The position numbers and the translations under genes were made by a program. The notes under the pieces were generated by a model that was not told the DNA's origin, made no database searches, and saw nothing but the letters and a program-made list of their open reading frames with translations. A stretch of DNA of 64,000 nucleotides from an uncultured Mesonia sp. (lineage in GTDB: Bacteria > Bacteroidota > Bacteroidia > Flavobacteriales > Flavobacteriaceae). Positions 23,224 to 33,200 of the stretch are shown here, piece after piece; position 1 is the first letter of the stretch, and the number at the start of each line of letters is the position of its first letter. Location of the stretch: NCBI GenBank assembly GCA_947499595.1, contig CANMOY010000001.1, forward strand, positions 248,001 to 312,000, given 5' to 3'.

Positions 23224-25872
23224 CTATTTATCCTTTTTAATTCGATAAATAAATTTGACTATTTCATTTGCAAGCAATGGAATTAATCCCAATGTTAAAA
23301 CAATGCCCCAATCGTTTAAGCTCAAAGAACTCAACTTAAAAGCTTCGCGTAAGAATGGAATTTCAAGTAAAACCAACTGTAAAGCAACTCCTAAAACAAT
23401 AGCCGTACTCAGGACTTTGTTTGAAAAGAGCCCCAGGCTCAAGATTGACCTTCGATAATGTCTAAAAGCCAAAGCATAAAATAGCTGTGCAGTTATGATA
23501 CTCATAAATGCCATACTGCGGGCATAATCTATAATGGTTTGAGGAATGTTTGAATCAAAAGGAGAATAGCCTTTTATCGAGTAAGCATAAGTATAGGCCG
23601 AAAGTGTTACCAAAGCGATTAGGCAACCACCTGCCAATACTCTAAGTCCTTGCTTATGCGCAAAAAAGCTTTCTTTAGGAGGTCTAGGTTTATGTTGCAT
23701 TACCGAAGGGTCATCTGGATCCATTCCTAAGGCTATTGCTGGGAGTGAGTCAGTTAATAAGTTGATCCAAAGCAATTGAGTAGCTATTAAAGGAACAGGC
23801 ATTCCTAGTAAAATACTTACCAACATAGCTATAACCTCTCCTAAGTTACTAGTAAGTAAAAATAAAACCGATTTTTTGATATTGCTGTAAATATTTCTTC
23901 CTTGCTCTACAGCACTTACTATAGTAGCAAAATTATCATCGGTTAGAATAATATCCGATGCGTTTTTTGCGACATCTGTTCCCGTTATTCCCATGGCTAC
24001 GCCAATGTTGGCGTGGCTTAATGAAGGGGCATCATTTACGCCATCTCCCGTCATAGAGACTATGTGCCCAGTTTCTTGAAGCCGTTTGACAATATTAACT
24101 TTATGTTGTGGAGAAACTCTGGCAAACACGCGCATAGAATTTATTTTTTCTTGCTGTTCTTTTGAGCTTAAAGAATCCCATTCGCGACCTGTTATGGCTT
24201 GATCATCAGATTGAAGAACACCCAAGTCTTTTGCTATAGCAATAGCTGTTTGTTTGTGATCTCCAGTAATCATAAAAGTTGCTATACCTGCTTGATGGGC
24301 TTTGGCTATTGCTTTTTTGGCTTCTTTTCTAGGTGGATCAATCATACCCACAAAGCCAACAAAAATGAGTTCTTTTTCCCAATTCTCTTTCTCTGTTTTT
24401 TTAGGGTAAGGCTTATATGCTGCTGCTAAAGTTCGTAAGGCTTTTGCAGACATTTGTTCGCTTGATTTTAAGATTTCTTGTTTCTCCGTCTCCGTTAGCT
24501 CTTTCACCTCTGTACCAATTTGTATATGCGAACAAGAGGGTAATATTTGATCAATCGCTCCCTTTACCAATAATTCGGTATTTGCTTGATTGGTGACGAT
24601 TACCGACATCATTTTGCGATCGGAATCAAATGGATATTCATCTATTCGTTGGTAATTTAAATTAATTTGTTCACGATTGATGTTTAATTGATCTGCAAAG
24701 TCGAGTAGGGCAATCTCGGTGGGGTCTCCGGTTTGCTGATGCTTAGTTAAAGTTGCATCATTACACAATTGCATTATTTTACTTAACTGAAGTAAATCAG
24801 CTTTTGCTGAAGTATTTATCCTAGATACAAAACCAGAATTAAAAGTGTAAGCTTGCATTACCTTCATTTGATTCATGGTTAAAGTACCGGTTTTATCACT
24901 GCAAATAATATTAACAGAGCCTAAAGTCTCCACCGCCGGTAAGCGCTTTATAATGGCGTTCTTTTTAGACATTTTGGTTACTCCAATAGATAAAACAATG
25001 GCAACAATGGCTGCTAAACCTTCTGGAATAGAAGCAACAGCCAAAGAAACCGCAGTCAAAAAAAGATCTGCTAAAGGTCTACCTTGCCAAAAACCAATTA
25101 TAAAAAATAAAAAACATACGCCTAAGGCAATTTTACCCAAGGTTTTTCCTAAGTCTGATAAACGAATTTCCAAAGGAGTTTTTGTTTCTGTAGTATTAAT
25201 ATTCTCGGCAATTTTACCTACTTCTGTTTTTCTTCCAGTAGCTACAACAACACCTAATCCACGCCCATAGTTAATTAATGTTGACATGAAAACCATGTTT
25301 TTTTGTTCACCTAAAACAACGTGATTATCAGAAAGAACAGTTTTAGCATTTTTATAAACAGGAACAGATTCCCCCGTAAGGGCTGCTTCTTCAACTTGTA
25401 AATTTACACTAGATATTAACCGTATATCGGCAGGTATGATTTGTCCTGTTTCTAACACCACGATATCACCAGGTACCAAAGTGGCCGTATCTACAACTTG
25501 TCTAATGCCCTCACGTATAACGGTAGCTTTTAAAGCTGCTAATTTTTGTAGTGCTTGTATAGCTTTCCCCGCTTTTACCTCTTGATAAACCCCTAAACCT
25601 GCATTGATTAAAATAACCCCTGAAATGATTATAGCATCAATATATTCGCCCATATATGCGGTAATAGCTATGGCTACTAATAGAACATATATTAATGCAT
25701 CCTGTAATTGTGCTATAAAAAGACTCAACAAACTTTTTGATTTGTAAGAGCGCCATTTATTATAGCCGTGAGTTTTTATTCTCGATTCGACCTCTGCTTT
25801 ACTTAAGCCTTGCTTTTTATCTACCTTAAATTTTTCTAAAACAGCGTTTATTTCTTCTTGATAAAACAACAT
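23224..25872 (-). CDS. P-type ATPase, calcium-transporting (type IIA) family
   Basis: 882-aa cation pump. The N-terminal cation-ATPase domain (FKVDKKQGLSKAEVESRIKTHG) is followed by the actuator motif LTGES, membrane helix 4 with ASIPEGLAA, the phosphorylation site CSDKTGTLT, nucleotide-domain motifs FDSDRKMMSV and KGA, and the hinge MTGDGVNDAPSL. Helix 6 reads NLLTDSLPAIALGMDP, close to SERCA. PEGL in helix 4 with N and D in helix 6 supports Ca2+ rather than heavy metals. No N-terminal metal-binding domain. It lies upstream of the antiporter gene on the same strand. Confidence 0.93.
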   Translation of the reverse strand: MLFYQEEINAVLEKFKVDKKQGLSKAEVESRIKTHGYNKWRSYKSKSLLSLFIAQLQDALIYVLLVAIAITAYMGEYIDAIIISGVILINAGLGVYQEVKAGKAIQALQKLAALKATVIREGIRQVVDTATLVPGDIVVLETGQIIPADIRLISSVNLQVEEAALTGESVPVYKNAKTVLSDNHVVLGEQKNMVFMSTLINYGRGLGVVVATGRKTEVGKIAENINTTETKTPLEIRLSDLGKTLGKIALGVCFLFFIIGFWQGRPLADLFLTAVSLAVASIPEGLAAIVAIVLSIGVTKMSKKNAIIKRLPAVETLGSVNIICSDKTGTLTMNQMKVMQAYTFNSGFVSRINTSAKADLLQLSKIMQLCNDATLTKHQQTGDPTEIALLDFADQLNINREQINLNYQRIDEYPFDSDRKMMSVIVTNQANTELLVKGAIDQILPSCSHIQIGTEVKELTETEKQEILKSSEQMSAKALRTLAAAYKPYPKKTEKENWEKELIFVGFVGMIDPPRKEAKKAIAKAHQAGIATFMITGDHKQTAIAIAKDLGVLQSDDQAITGREWDSLSSKEQQEKINSMRVFARVSPQHKVNIVKRLQETGHIVSMTGDGVNDAPSLSHANIGVAMGITGTDVAKNASDIILTDDNFATIVSAVEQGRNIYSNIKKSVLFLLTSNLGEVIAMLVSILLGMPVPLIATQLLWINLLTDSLPAIALGMDPDDPSVMQHKPRPPKESFFAHKQGLRVLAGGCLIALVTLSAYTYAYSIKGYSPFDSNIPQTIIDYARSMAFMSIITAQLFYALAFRHYRRSILSLGLFSNKVLSTAIVLGVALQLVLLEIPFLREAFKLSSLSLNDWGIVLTLGLIPLLANEIVKFIYRIKKDK

Positions 25873-25921
25873 AAATTCTACTGAGATTTAAAAGCAAATT
25901 TAATAGCTTAAGTTTACTATT

Positions 25922-26431
25922 TTACTGATATAAATCAATGCTGGCCAAAATAATTTCTTTTGTTTCTGGCTTCAATTGTAAGAATTTATCATCTAATAAA
26001 ACATCTTGATGGTATAAATTTAGATGGGTTTTTATATTACATTTTAAGGCTTTGAGGCTTTGCAAAAAAGAACGCATGGCCATATCACCACGTGGTTCTT
26101 TTGGAGTAAAAGTTATGGGGAGTACTTTTTTTTGGTAAAACTCACCCGATGCCGTACACCATTCTAATATATTTTTGAGTGCTGCAGGTATATTATGAAG
26201 ATATTCAGGAGTACATATGATAACCAACTGTGCCTGGTCTATATTTTCTTTTAGTTGTTGAATTTGCTTTTGCGGATTTTCTAGGCGTTTTAAACTAAAT
26301 AGTGGAATATTATTAATCTGGTTTTCAATAATGAAGGTTGCTGGGTTTTCTACAGCGGTTCCTATAGCACGCAATAACTTATGGTTGGTCCCTGCCTCTT
26401 GAGTTGACCCAGATATTCCTAAAATACGCAT
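25922..26431 (-). CDS. NADPH-dependent FMN reductase family protein
   Basis: 169-aa flavodoxin-like protein. The N-terminal phosphate loop MRILGISGSTQEAGTNHKLL and the middle segment LVIICTPEYLHNIPAALKNILEWCTAS are characteristic of the ArsH/SsuE/ChrR group, which reduces FMN, quinones or metals with NADPH. I choose ATG 26431 (MRILGIS) over the TTG two codons upstream. It is divergent from the ChaN-like gene, with only 49 nt between starts. The physiological substrate is unknown. Confidence 0.87.
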   Translation of the reverse strand: MRILGISGSTQEAGTNHKLLRAIGTAVENPATFIIENQINNIPLFSLKRLENPQKQIQQLKENIDQAQLVIICTPEYLHNIPAALKNILEWCTASGEFYQKKVLPITFTPKEPRGDMAMRSFLQSLKALKCNIKTHLNLYHQDVLLDDKFLQLKPETKEIILASIDLYQ

Positions 26432-26480
26432 GAGCAATAAAGTTTTTTCTGAATTGCTTAAATTAGCAAAAAATAAATAT

Positions 26481-27350
26481 ATGAGCGTATCTAAACAAAT
26501 TAAAAATTCTTTTTTATTGCTGATTTTATTTTCAACTTTTGCCTTACAAGGTCAAAAGCTAACTGCTTTTAAAATTTATAATGAAAAGGGTAAAAAAGTT
26601 TCTTTTAAAAGAATGGTAAAAGACCTATCAAAGCAGGAGATTGTTTTGTTTGGAGAACTGCACAATAACCCTATCGCTCATTGGATACAATTGGAGTTGA
26701 TCAAAGAGCTTGATAAGAAAAGAGATTTAACCTTAGGTGCCGAAATGCTCGAAACCGATAATCAGTCCCAATTAAATCAATATTTAGCTCAAGAAATTGA
26801 CCAAAGTGGTTTAGATAGCCTCGCCCGATTGTGGAATAATTATCATACCGATTATAAACCTCTAGTTGATTTTGCTAAAGAAAACAAAATAACATTTGTA
26901 GCAACAAATGTACCCAGGCGTTATGCCAGAATGGTTTACCGCAATGGTTTTGAGGTGTTGGATTCTTTACCCAATAAAGAAAAACAATTTATAGCACCTT
27001 TACCCATTTCCTATGATCCCGAACTTCCTGGGTATAAGAAAATGATGAAAATGATGCGTGGTCACAGTAATCCTAACTTTCCAAAAGCTCAGGCGATTAA
27101 AGATGCTACTATGGCTCATTTTATTTTAAAAAATTATAAGCACCCTAATTTATTTATACATTTCAACGGTGCTTATCATAGTGACTATTATGAAGGTATT
27201 TTTTGGTACTTAATCAACCAAAATAATGCCTTAAAGATTAAAACTATAAGCACTGTGATGCAAGAGGATGTAAATAAACTGGAGCAAGAATACAAAAAGA
27301 AAGCCTCTTATGTTTTGGTGGTGGATGAGGATATGACTGCAACATATTAA
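26481..27350 (+). CDS. ChaN-family haem-binding/Tiki-like exported protein
   Basis: 289 aa with a signal peptide (SVSKQIKNSFLLLILFSTFALQGQ). Conserved blocks of the ChaN/Tiki domain are visible: FGELHNNPIAHWIQLELIKEL, LTLGAEMLETDNQ, TFVATNVPRRYARMVYRNG, IKDATMAHFIL and FIHFNGAYHSDYYEGI. ChaN-like proteins are envelope proteins linked to haem or iron; the fold is related to Tiki proteases. The frame is open from an earlier ATG at 26430, but only the ATG at 26481 gives a clean signal peptide and leaves promoter space for the divergent gene. Confidence 0.85.
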   Translation: MSVSKQIKNSFLLLILFSTFALQGQKLTAFKIYNEKGKKVSFKRMVKDLSKQEIVLFGELHNNPIAHWIQLELIKELDKKRDLTLGAEMLETDNQSQLNQYLAQEIDQSGLDSLARLWNNYHTDYKPLVDFAKENKITFVATNVPRRYARMVYRNGFEVLDSLPNKEKQFIAPLPISYDPELPGYKKMMKMMRGHSNPNFPKAQAIKDATMAHFILKNYKHPNLFIHFNGAYHSDYYEGIFWYLINQNNALKIKTISTVMQEDVNKLEQEYKKKASYVLVVDEDMTATY

Positions 27351-27356
27351 GTTAAA

Positions 27357-27386
27357 CTCTCTAGATTTAAAAATAAACCTAGAGAG
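27357..27386. terminator. Possible terminator between convergent chaN-like and acnA genes
   Basis: CTCTCTAG (27357-27364) and CTAGAGAG (27379-27386) form an 8-bp stem with a 14-nt A-rich loop in the 45-nt convergent gap. There is no good U-tract on either side. Confidence 0.4.
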
Positions 27387-27395
27387 CAACACGAT

Positions 27396-30170
27396 TTATT
27401 CGGATAAAAATTCTCGCAGTACATATTGTAAGATTCCACCGTGTTTTAAATACTCAATTTCAATTTTAGAGTCCAATCGAAGTTCAACTTCAAATTGCGT
27501 GTTCTTGCTTTTTTCATCTATAGCAGTTACAGACAGAATTTTTCCTGGAGTTAATCCGCTTTCTATACCTGTAATGGTATATTTTTCTTTTCCGGTTAAT
27601 CCTAAATTTTCTGCATTTTCACCGCTTTTAAATTTTAAAGGCAATACACCCATACCAACTAGATTTGAACGATGTATTCTCTCAAAAGAACTAGCTATTA
27701 CCGCCTTAACACCTAATAAGTTGGTGCCCTTTGCAGCCCAATCACGAGAAGAGCCAGAACCGTACTGTGTACCAGCTAACACAATTAATGGTGTTTTGCT
27801 GGCTTTGTATTTCATAGCCGCCTTATAAATACTCATTTCTTCGTTATCGGGAAAATAATTTGTGTATCCACCTTTGCGTTGAGCAATCTCATTATTCATG
27901 CGCACATTCGCAAAAGTACCACGCATCATCACTTCGTGATTACCTCGACGGGAACCGTATGAGTTAAACATTTTTCTTTCTATACCTTTTTTAAGTAAAT
28001 ATTCACCCGCTTCACTTCGTTCAGAAAAAAGCCCAGCAGGAGAAATATGATCGGTAGTAACTGAATCACCAACTTTAACTAGAACTTGGGCATTTTTTAT
28101 ATTAGACAAAGGTTTTGCTTTTTCACTTATATTTTTAAAGAAAGGAATTTCTTTGATATAAGTAGAATCTTCTCGCCATTCATAATCTAAACCTAAAGGT
28201 GCTTTAAGTTGTTTCCACTGCTCCTCACCGTCAAAAATAACTGCATACTCTTGCTTATAGTCTTCTCGGGTAGTAGCCGATTTAATCGCATCTTGAATTT
28301 CTTCCTTATCTGGCCATATATCCTTTAAGTAAACTGGATTTCCGTTTGCATCTCGGGTTAAAACATCTTCCAATAAGTTGATATCAACGCGCCCAGCAAT
28401 TGCATAAGCCACAACAAGCATAGGTGAGGCTAAAAAATTCATTTCTACCTTGTTGTGTATTCTAGCTTCAAAATTCCTATTTCCACTTAAAACTGAAGCT
28501 ACTAATAAATCGTTTTCATCTATAGCTTTTTCAATATGGGAGGGTAGGGGACCTGAGTTTCCTATACAGGTAGTGCAGCCATAACCAACAACATGAAAAC
28601 GCAAGGCTTCTAAGTCCTCTAAAAGTCCGGCTCGCTTTAAATAATTAGTAACAACCTTTGAGCCGGGGGCTAGAGAGGTTTTTACCCAAGGTTTTACATC
28701 TATACCTTTTTCTATGGCTTTTCTAGCCATTAAACCTGCACCCAGCATAACAGAGGGGTTAGAAGTATTGGTACAAGATGTGATAGCCGCAATTACAATA
28801 GATCCGTCACTTAAAGTATATTGTTCATAATCTTGTTTGATTTTTACCGCATGTAATTTTTCATCCTTTTTAATCTTAATGTCGGGGTTTGCAGGATCTT
28901 TTTTTATTTTTTTACTGAATTGAGTTCCAGAACCGCCTTCGGCATACCAAGTTTCTCTCTTCTCTAAATCTAGGTAGTCGCGCCCGTGGGCATCGGCCAG
29001 TATCTCACTAAATTTATTTTTTAACTCACTAACGGGTATTTTTTGTTGAGGTAATTTTGGGCCCGCAACACTAGGCTCTAATTGAGAGAGATCTACTTCA
29101 ATTACATCACTATAGTTGCTTTGTTCTATTCCTTCTCTCCAAAATCCATTTTCTTTGCAATACGTTTCTACCAAATCAATCTGTTCTTTACTTCTATTGG
29201 TAGCTGTCATATATTCAAGCGTACGTTGATCTATCGGGAAGTAGGTCACTGTACAACCAAATTCTGGTGACATATTGGCTATAGTTGCTCGGTCTGGAAC
29301 CGTAAGATGATCAAGGCCTGAACCAAATACTTCAACAAAATCGCCTACAACCCCGTAATTCCGTAAAGTTTCAGTTATTTTTAAAACCATATCGGTAGAA
29401 GTTACTCCTTTTGGTTTTTGCCCTATAAGTTTTAAACCAATAACCTTAGGACTCGAAAAATAAATGGGTTGCCCTAGTAATGCTGCTTCGGCATCTATAC
29501 CGCCAACACCCCAGCCCAAAACGCCTATTCCGTTAACCATTGGTGTATGTGAATCTGTACCTACTAGCGTATCTGGAAATGCCCAACCATCACGTTCAAC
29601 AATTCCTTTAGCCAAATATTCTAAATTCACTTGATGACAAATACCCATTCCTGGGGGTACTACGGTAAAATTATCAAACGCATTTTGCGCCCATTTTAAT
29701 AACTCATAACGTTCTTTGTTTCGTTTATACTCGTAGGCAACATTCTTTTTATAAGCATAGTCGGTTCCAAAAAAATCAACTTGAACAGAATGATCGATAA
29801 CTAAATCTACAGGGACTTTAGGATTTATTTTTGAGCCGTCTTTTCCTTTACGGATTGCCTCAGAACGTATAGCGGCAATGTCAACAACGGCAGGTACTCC
29901 AGTAAAGTCCTGCATGAGGACTCGAGCAGGCTTAAAGGGAATAGGGTTTTTACTCCCCGAAGGATTCCAATTGATTAAATCAAGTATGTGCTTTTCATCC
30001 ACCAGAAAATCATCGTAATTACGCAATGCATTTTCCAATAAAATCCTAATTGAAAAGGGTAGCTTTTTAATTTGCTCGTATTCTTTTTCAAGTTCTTTTA
30101 AGCTGATGTAATTAAGCTCTTTACTGTTGATTTTCAACTTGTTTGTTATAGATCTAATTTTCTCTTTCAT
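27396..30170 (-). CDS. acnA: Aconitate hydratase
   Basis: 924-aa TCA-cycle enzyme interconverting citrate and isocitrate through a [4Fe-4S] cluster. Cluster Cys are in SCTNTSNPSVM and GYGCTTCIGNSGPLP. Other AcnA/IRP landmarks: LVGTDSHTPMVNGIGVLGWGVGG, PEFGCTVTYFPID and the swivel-domain sequence QYGSGSSRDWAAKGTNLLGVKAVIASSFERIHRSNLVGMG. The AcnA/IRP1 type is clear and the length is normal. It lies 33 nt after the surface fusion protein gene on the same strand, so it may be partly co-transcribed, though no functional link is apparent. Confidence 0.97.
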   Translation of the reverse strand: MKEKIRSITNKLKINSKELNYISLKELEKEYEQIKKLPFSIRILLENALRNYDDFLVDEKHILDLINWNPSGSKNPIPFKPARVLMQDFTGVPAVVDIAAIRSEAIRKGKDGSKINPKVPVDLVIDHSVQVDFFGTDYAYKKNVAYEYKRNKERYELLKWAQNAFDNFTVVPPGMGICHQVNLEYLAKGIVERDGWAFPDTLVGTDSHTPMVNGIGVLGWGVGGIDAEAALLGQPIYFSSPKVIGLKLIGQKPKGVTSTDMVLKITETLRNYGVVGDFVEVFGSGLDHLTVPDRATIANMSPEFGCTVTYFPIDQRTLEYMTATNRSKEQIDLVETYCKENGFWREGIEQSNYSDVIEVDLSQLEPSVAGPKLPQQKIPVSELKNKFSEILADAHGRDYLDLEKRETWYAEGGSGTQFSKKIKKDPANPDIKIKKDEKLHAVKIKQDYEQYTLSDGSIVIAAITSCTNTSNPSVMLGAGLMARKAIEKGIDVKPWVKTSLAPGSKVVTNYLKRAGLLEDLEALRFHVVGYGCTTCIGNSGPLPSHIEKAIDENDLLVASVLSGNRNFEARIHNKVEMNFLASPMLVVAYAIAGRVDINLLEDVLTRDANGNPVYLKDIWPDKEEIQDAIKSATTREDYKQEYAVIFDGEEQWKQLKAPLGLDYEWREDSTYIKEIPFFKNISEKAKPLSNIKNAQVLVKVGDSVTTDHISPAGLFSERSEAGEYLLKKGIERKMFNSYGSRRGNHEVMMRGTFANVRMNNEIAQRKGGYTNYFPDNEEMSIYKAAMKYKASKTPLIVLAGTQYGSGSSRDWAAKGTNLLGVKAVIASSFERIHRSNLVGMGVLPLKFKSGENAENLGLTGKEKYTITGIESGLTPGKILSVTAIDEKSKNTQFEVELRLDSKIEIEYLKHGGILQYVLREFLSE

Positions 30171-30203
30171 GGTTCTGGTTTTAACGGTTAATATGTCAAA
30201 TGC

Positions 30204-33200
30204 TTAAAATCTAAAGCCTAGGCTAAATAAAAATCGGTTATCTTCGTCGCTCATATAGTAACCCAAATTCGCGGTTAAGGCATTAAAGCCGTTAATAAAG
30301 ATAGAGCCTCCATAGCTGGTATGCCACTTATTTGAAGAATCGTTTTCTAGCCACACACGACCATAGTCAAAGCCAGCTGAAACACCTACACGTAAGGGAA
30401 CAAAATTGGTTTTAAATTTAGTTAATCCCACTCTCAAATCGGTAGTTTGATAAAAGCCTGTTTTTCCAGTAAACCGTTGATTACGAAATCCTCTTAAACT
30501 TGTATCTCCGCCTACGGTAGCCGCATGGTAAAAATTATAATTGTTTCCTAAGATAAAATTGGCTTCGGCTTTGGTTGCTAGAGTTGCCGCACCACTTTCA
30601 TGAATAGGATAAACAAATGATAATAAGGGATTAAGATAAGCAAATTTATTGTCAAAATCTCCATTTACAGAAGATTTATAACCGGCTGTCAATCCTAATT
30701 CCATACCTCTTCTTGGGTAGCCAATAAGACTTCCTTTATTATTATAGTTTATTGCCAACTCACCACCAGCATATATTTGGTTTTCAAAAATTGGATTATT
30801 TTTATTAAAATTATCACCGGTAAATCGATTGTCGTTAAAACTAACTTCATTAGCCTCGATAATGGCTTTTATACTTGCTCTTAGTGCATTTCCTTTGGTA
30901 TAAATAAGTGATGGGGCTAAATGCCATTGCTTCATATTAACACGATTATAATCTAAGGTCACATCATCTACATCATAAGCACTTGAATTACCCATGCCAA
31001 AATAATTGGTCGCAAAGTTATTTCCTGTAATTCTGGCATCTATACCTAAATTCCAATTGTAAAATAAATGAGCAAATTCGGCGTCATAATTGAACTCAAG
31101 ACCTTGAGTTGCACCATAATAATCAACACTTAGTGTATGCTGGCTGCTAAAAGGATTGCGTAACAAGTCATAGCGCGTATACACATTGGTTATTCCTGCC
31201 CTAAAACCAGCATCTCGATTATAGCCTAAACGCGGAAGAACAACATTTGAATCATATATCTTCTTTTTAGGATCATAGTTATTTATAGCATATGAATTGG
31301 TTAGCCTTTTTCTACCTACATTTTTAAAGTTATTTTCTTTGGATTTGTAATCGTAAATTTTAGTACGCTTTTTATTCTCAAAATCATAGGTATCCTTTTC
31401 TTCTCCGCCAAAAATTTTCAACTTTATTAAATTATCTCCATTTCCTGAAATATGAATATGATCATCGCCATCAAGTGTATAGAGCCAAATTTCCTTAGTT
31501 TCTTTTTTGTTATAAGTAGTATTGAGAATTTCTACCCCTTCATCTAAAATTTGAATTTGAGTTTCACCCTTTGGTAATCGTTTAATAAATACCTTATTGT
31601 CTTCGTGGGTGGCGATAATAACTTTGTGTTTTTTAAAATAGGTATAATACTCTTTTGCAATGTCTAAAAGATTATCGCGACGTTGTTTTAAGGTAGATTT
31701 TATTTGCTCAATACTTTCATCTTGAACATCGGGAAGTAAATCCGCGAAAGCTTTATCAATCACCGAATCACTTAAGTTTTTTTGAATATATTCTACTTGA
31801 TTTCCCCAGTCTTTCCAAGTTGCACGATTTATAAAAGCTTGGTCTAAATGATATCCGGCATGATTCAACCATTTTAGATTTTTTGGTTCTGGTGTGTAGC
31901 TTTGCATAACGCGTAAATTAGGTATTCCTAATTTTAATAGAGCAATGATCGGTCCGTCATATTTGGGAAAAGCTTGATCTCTATCTCTAGGTATAGCTTT
32001 GTATAAATCAATACTATCGTTGGACTCAAATTTCGCCCATCGCCATTGGTCTGAATGCCTATCCCAGTCACCTATCAGCATATCAAAAAGTCGAGCCCTT
32101 ATATAGGTGTTTTCATCAATCCTAGCGTTTTTATTATCTCTTAATTCGAGAAGCATATCTTTTGTACTGATAATATCATCGGCTTGACCAAAAGTTTTAA
32201 AATTCTTATTTTCATCTCCTACGTGCTCTTCAAACATATATAACTTGTCACCATAGCTAGCGTTAAACCTACCAAGTCTTTTTTGTTTAGGCACATATAC
32301 TATTTTCGGATTGGCATGATAAATATCTATTGCATCTAATAAGTGTCCTACGGCAAATGGAGCATAGGGGTGAGCCGTAGTGTAGTAGTCTTGCACAATT
32401 TCTTCTGCTATAGTATTTTTCATGTAATCTTTAACATAGTGATCGGGAATGGATGACTGAATAAAGCGCACCGCACTTTTTCTAAGTTCTCTAATGTTAT
32501 ACTCATTTTCATTATCATCAATTAACCTTAAAGTTCTTGATTGATTTCCACCACCAGCTCTTAAAGCACGAACATTATGAGGTAAATTTTCTAAGTTTAA
32601 CACAGGAGCTTCGATTTCTCGACCATAAATAGAACGATAATGTTCTCCCCAAGCCCATACATAAAAGTCAGATTTGTTAATTTCTTCTTGAGAGTAAATA
32701 GAAGCTTTATAGGTTTCTCCGAATTTTGAAATGGGGTGGTAATTTACCTCCTTAAGTGTTTTGCGCTTACTGGGAATAAGGTGAGAAAATACCAATTGAG
32801 AACTTCCGCTTCTCATTTCATAAATTGCAACTTTAGTGTCGCCATTGGCATAGGCAATTAGTTTGGCAAAACCAGGCTTTGAACTGCCAAAATGCCCATC
32901 ATTAGTATCAGGTCTAGTTTTTTTACCAGATTTAAGCGCTCCCGCTATTACTTGTGGTATACCATCATCGCTTAAATATTGTAAATTGGTATGGTTACCC
33001 GATACAAATATTACATCTTCAAATTGACTAGCAAGCGTTTCTAAACGTCCTACCAATTCTTGCATAGGTTTACTATAATAATGCTGTTTAGAAAAGCCCC
33101 CCATTCTTCCTAAGAACCCTTTGCGTTGAGCACTCAAAACCGGGTGATGTATAGCTACAATAACAGTTTTGTTTTGTTCATCTTTTAGCTCATCTTTAAA

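Noticed and set aside
24875-25270. A 131-codon frame opposite the Ca2+-ATPase gene
   Set aside because: It is antisense to strongly conserved P-ATPase motifs, and its composition reflects the opposite strand.
26430-26480. N-terminal extension of the ChaN-like protein
   Set aside because: It would place the start inside the divergent FMN reductase gene's start region and displace a clean signal peptide.
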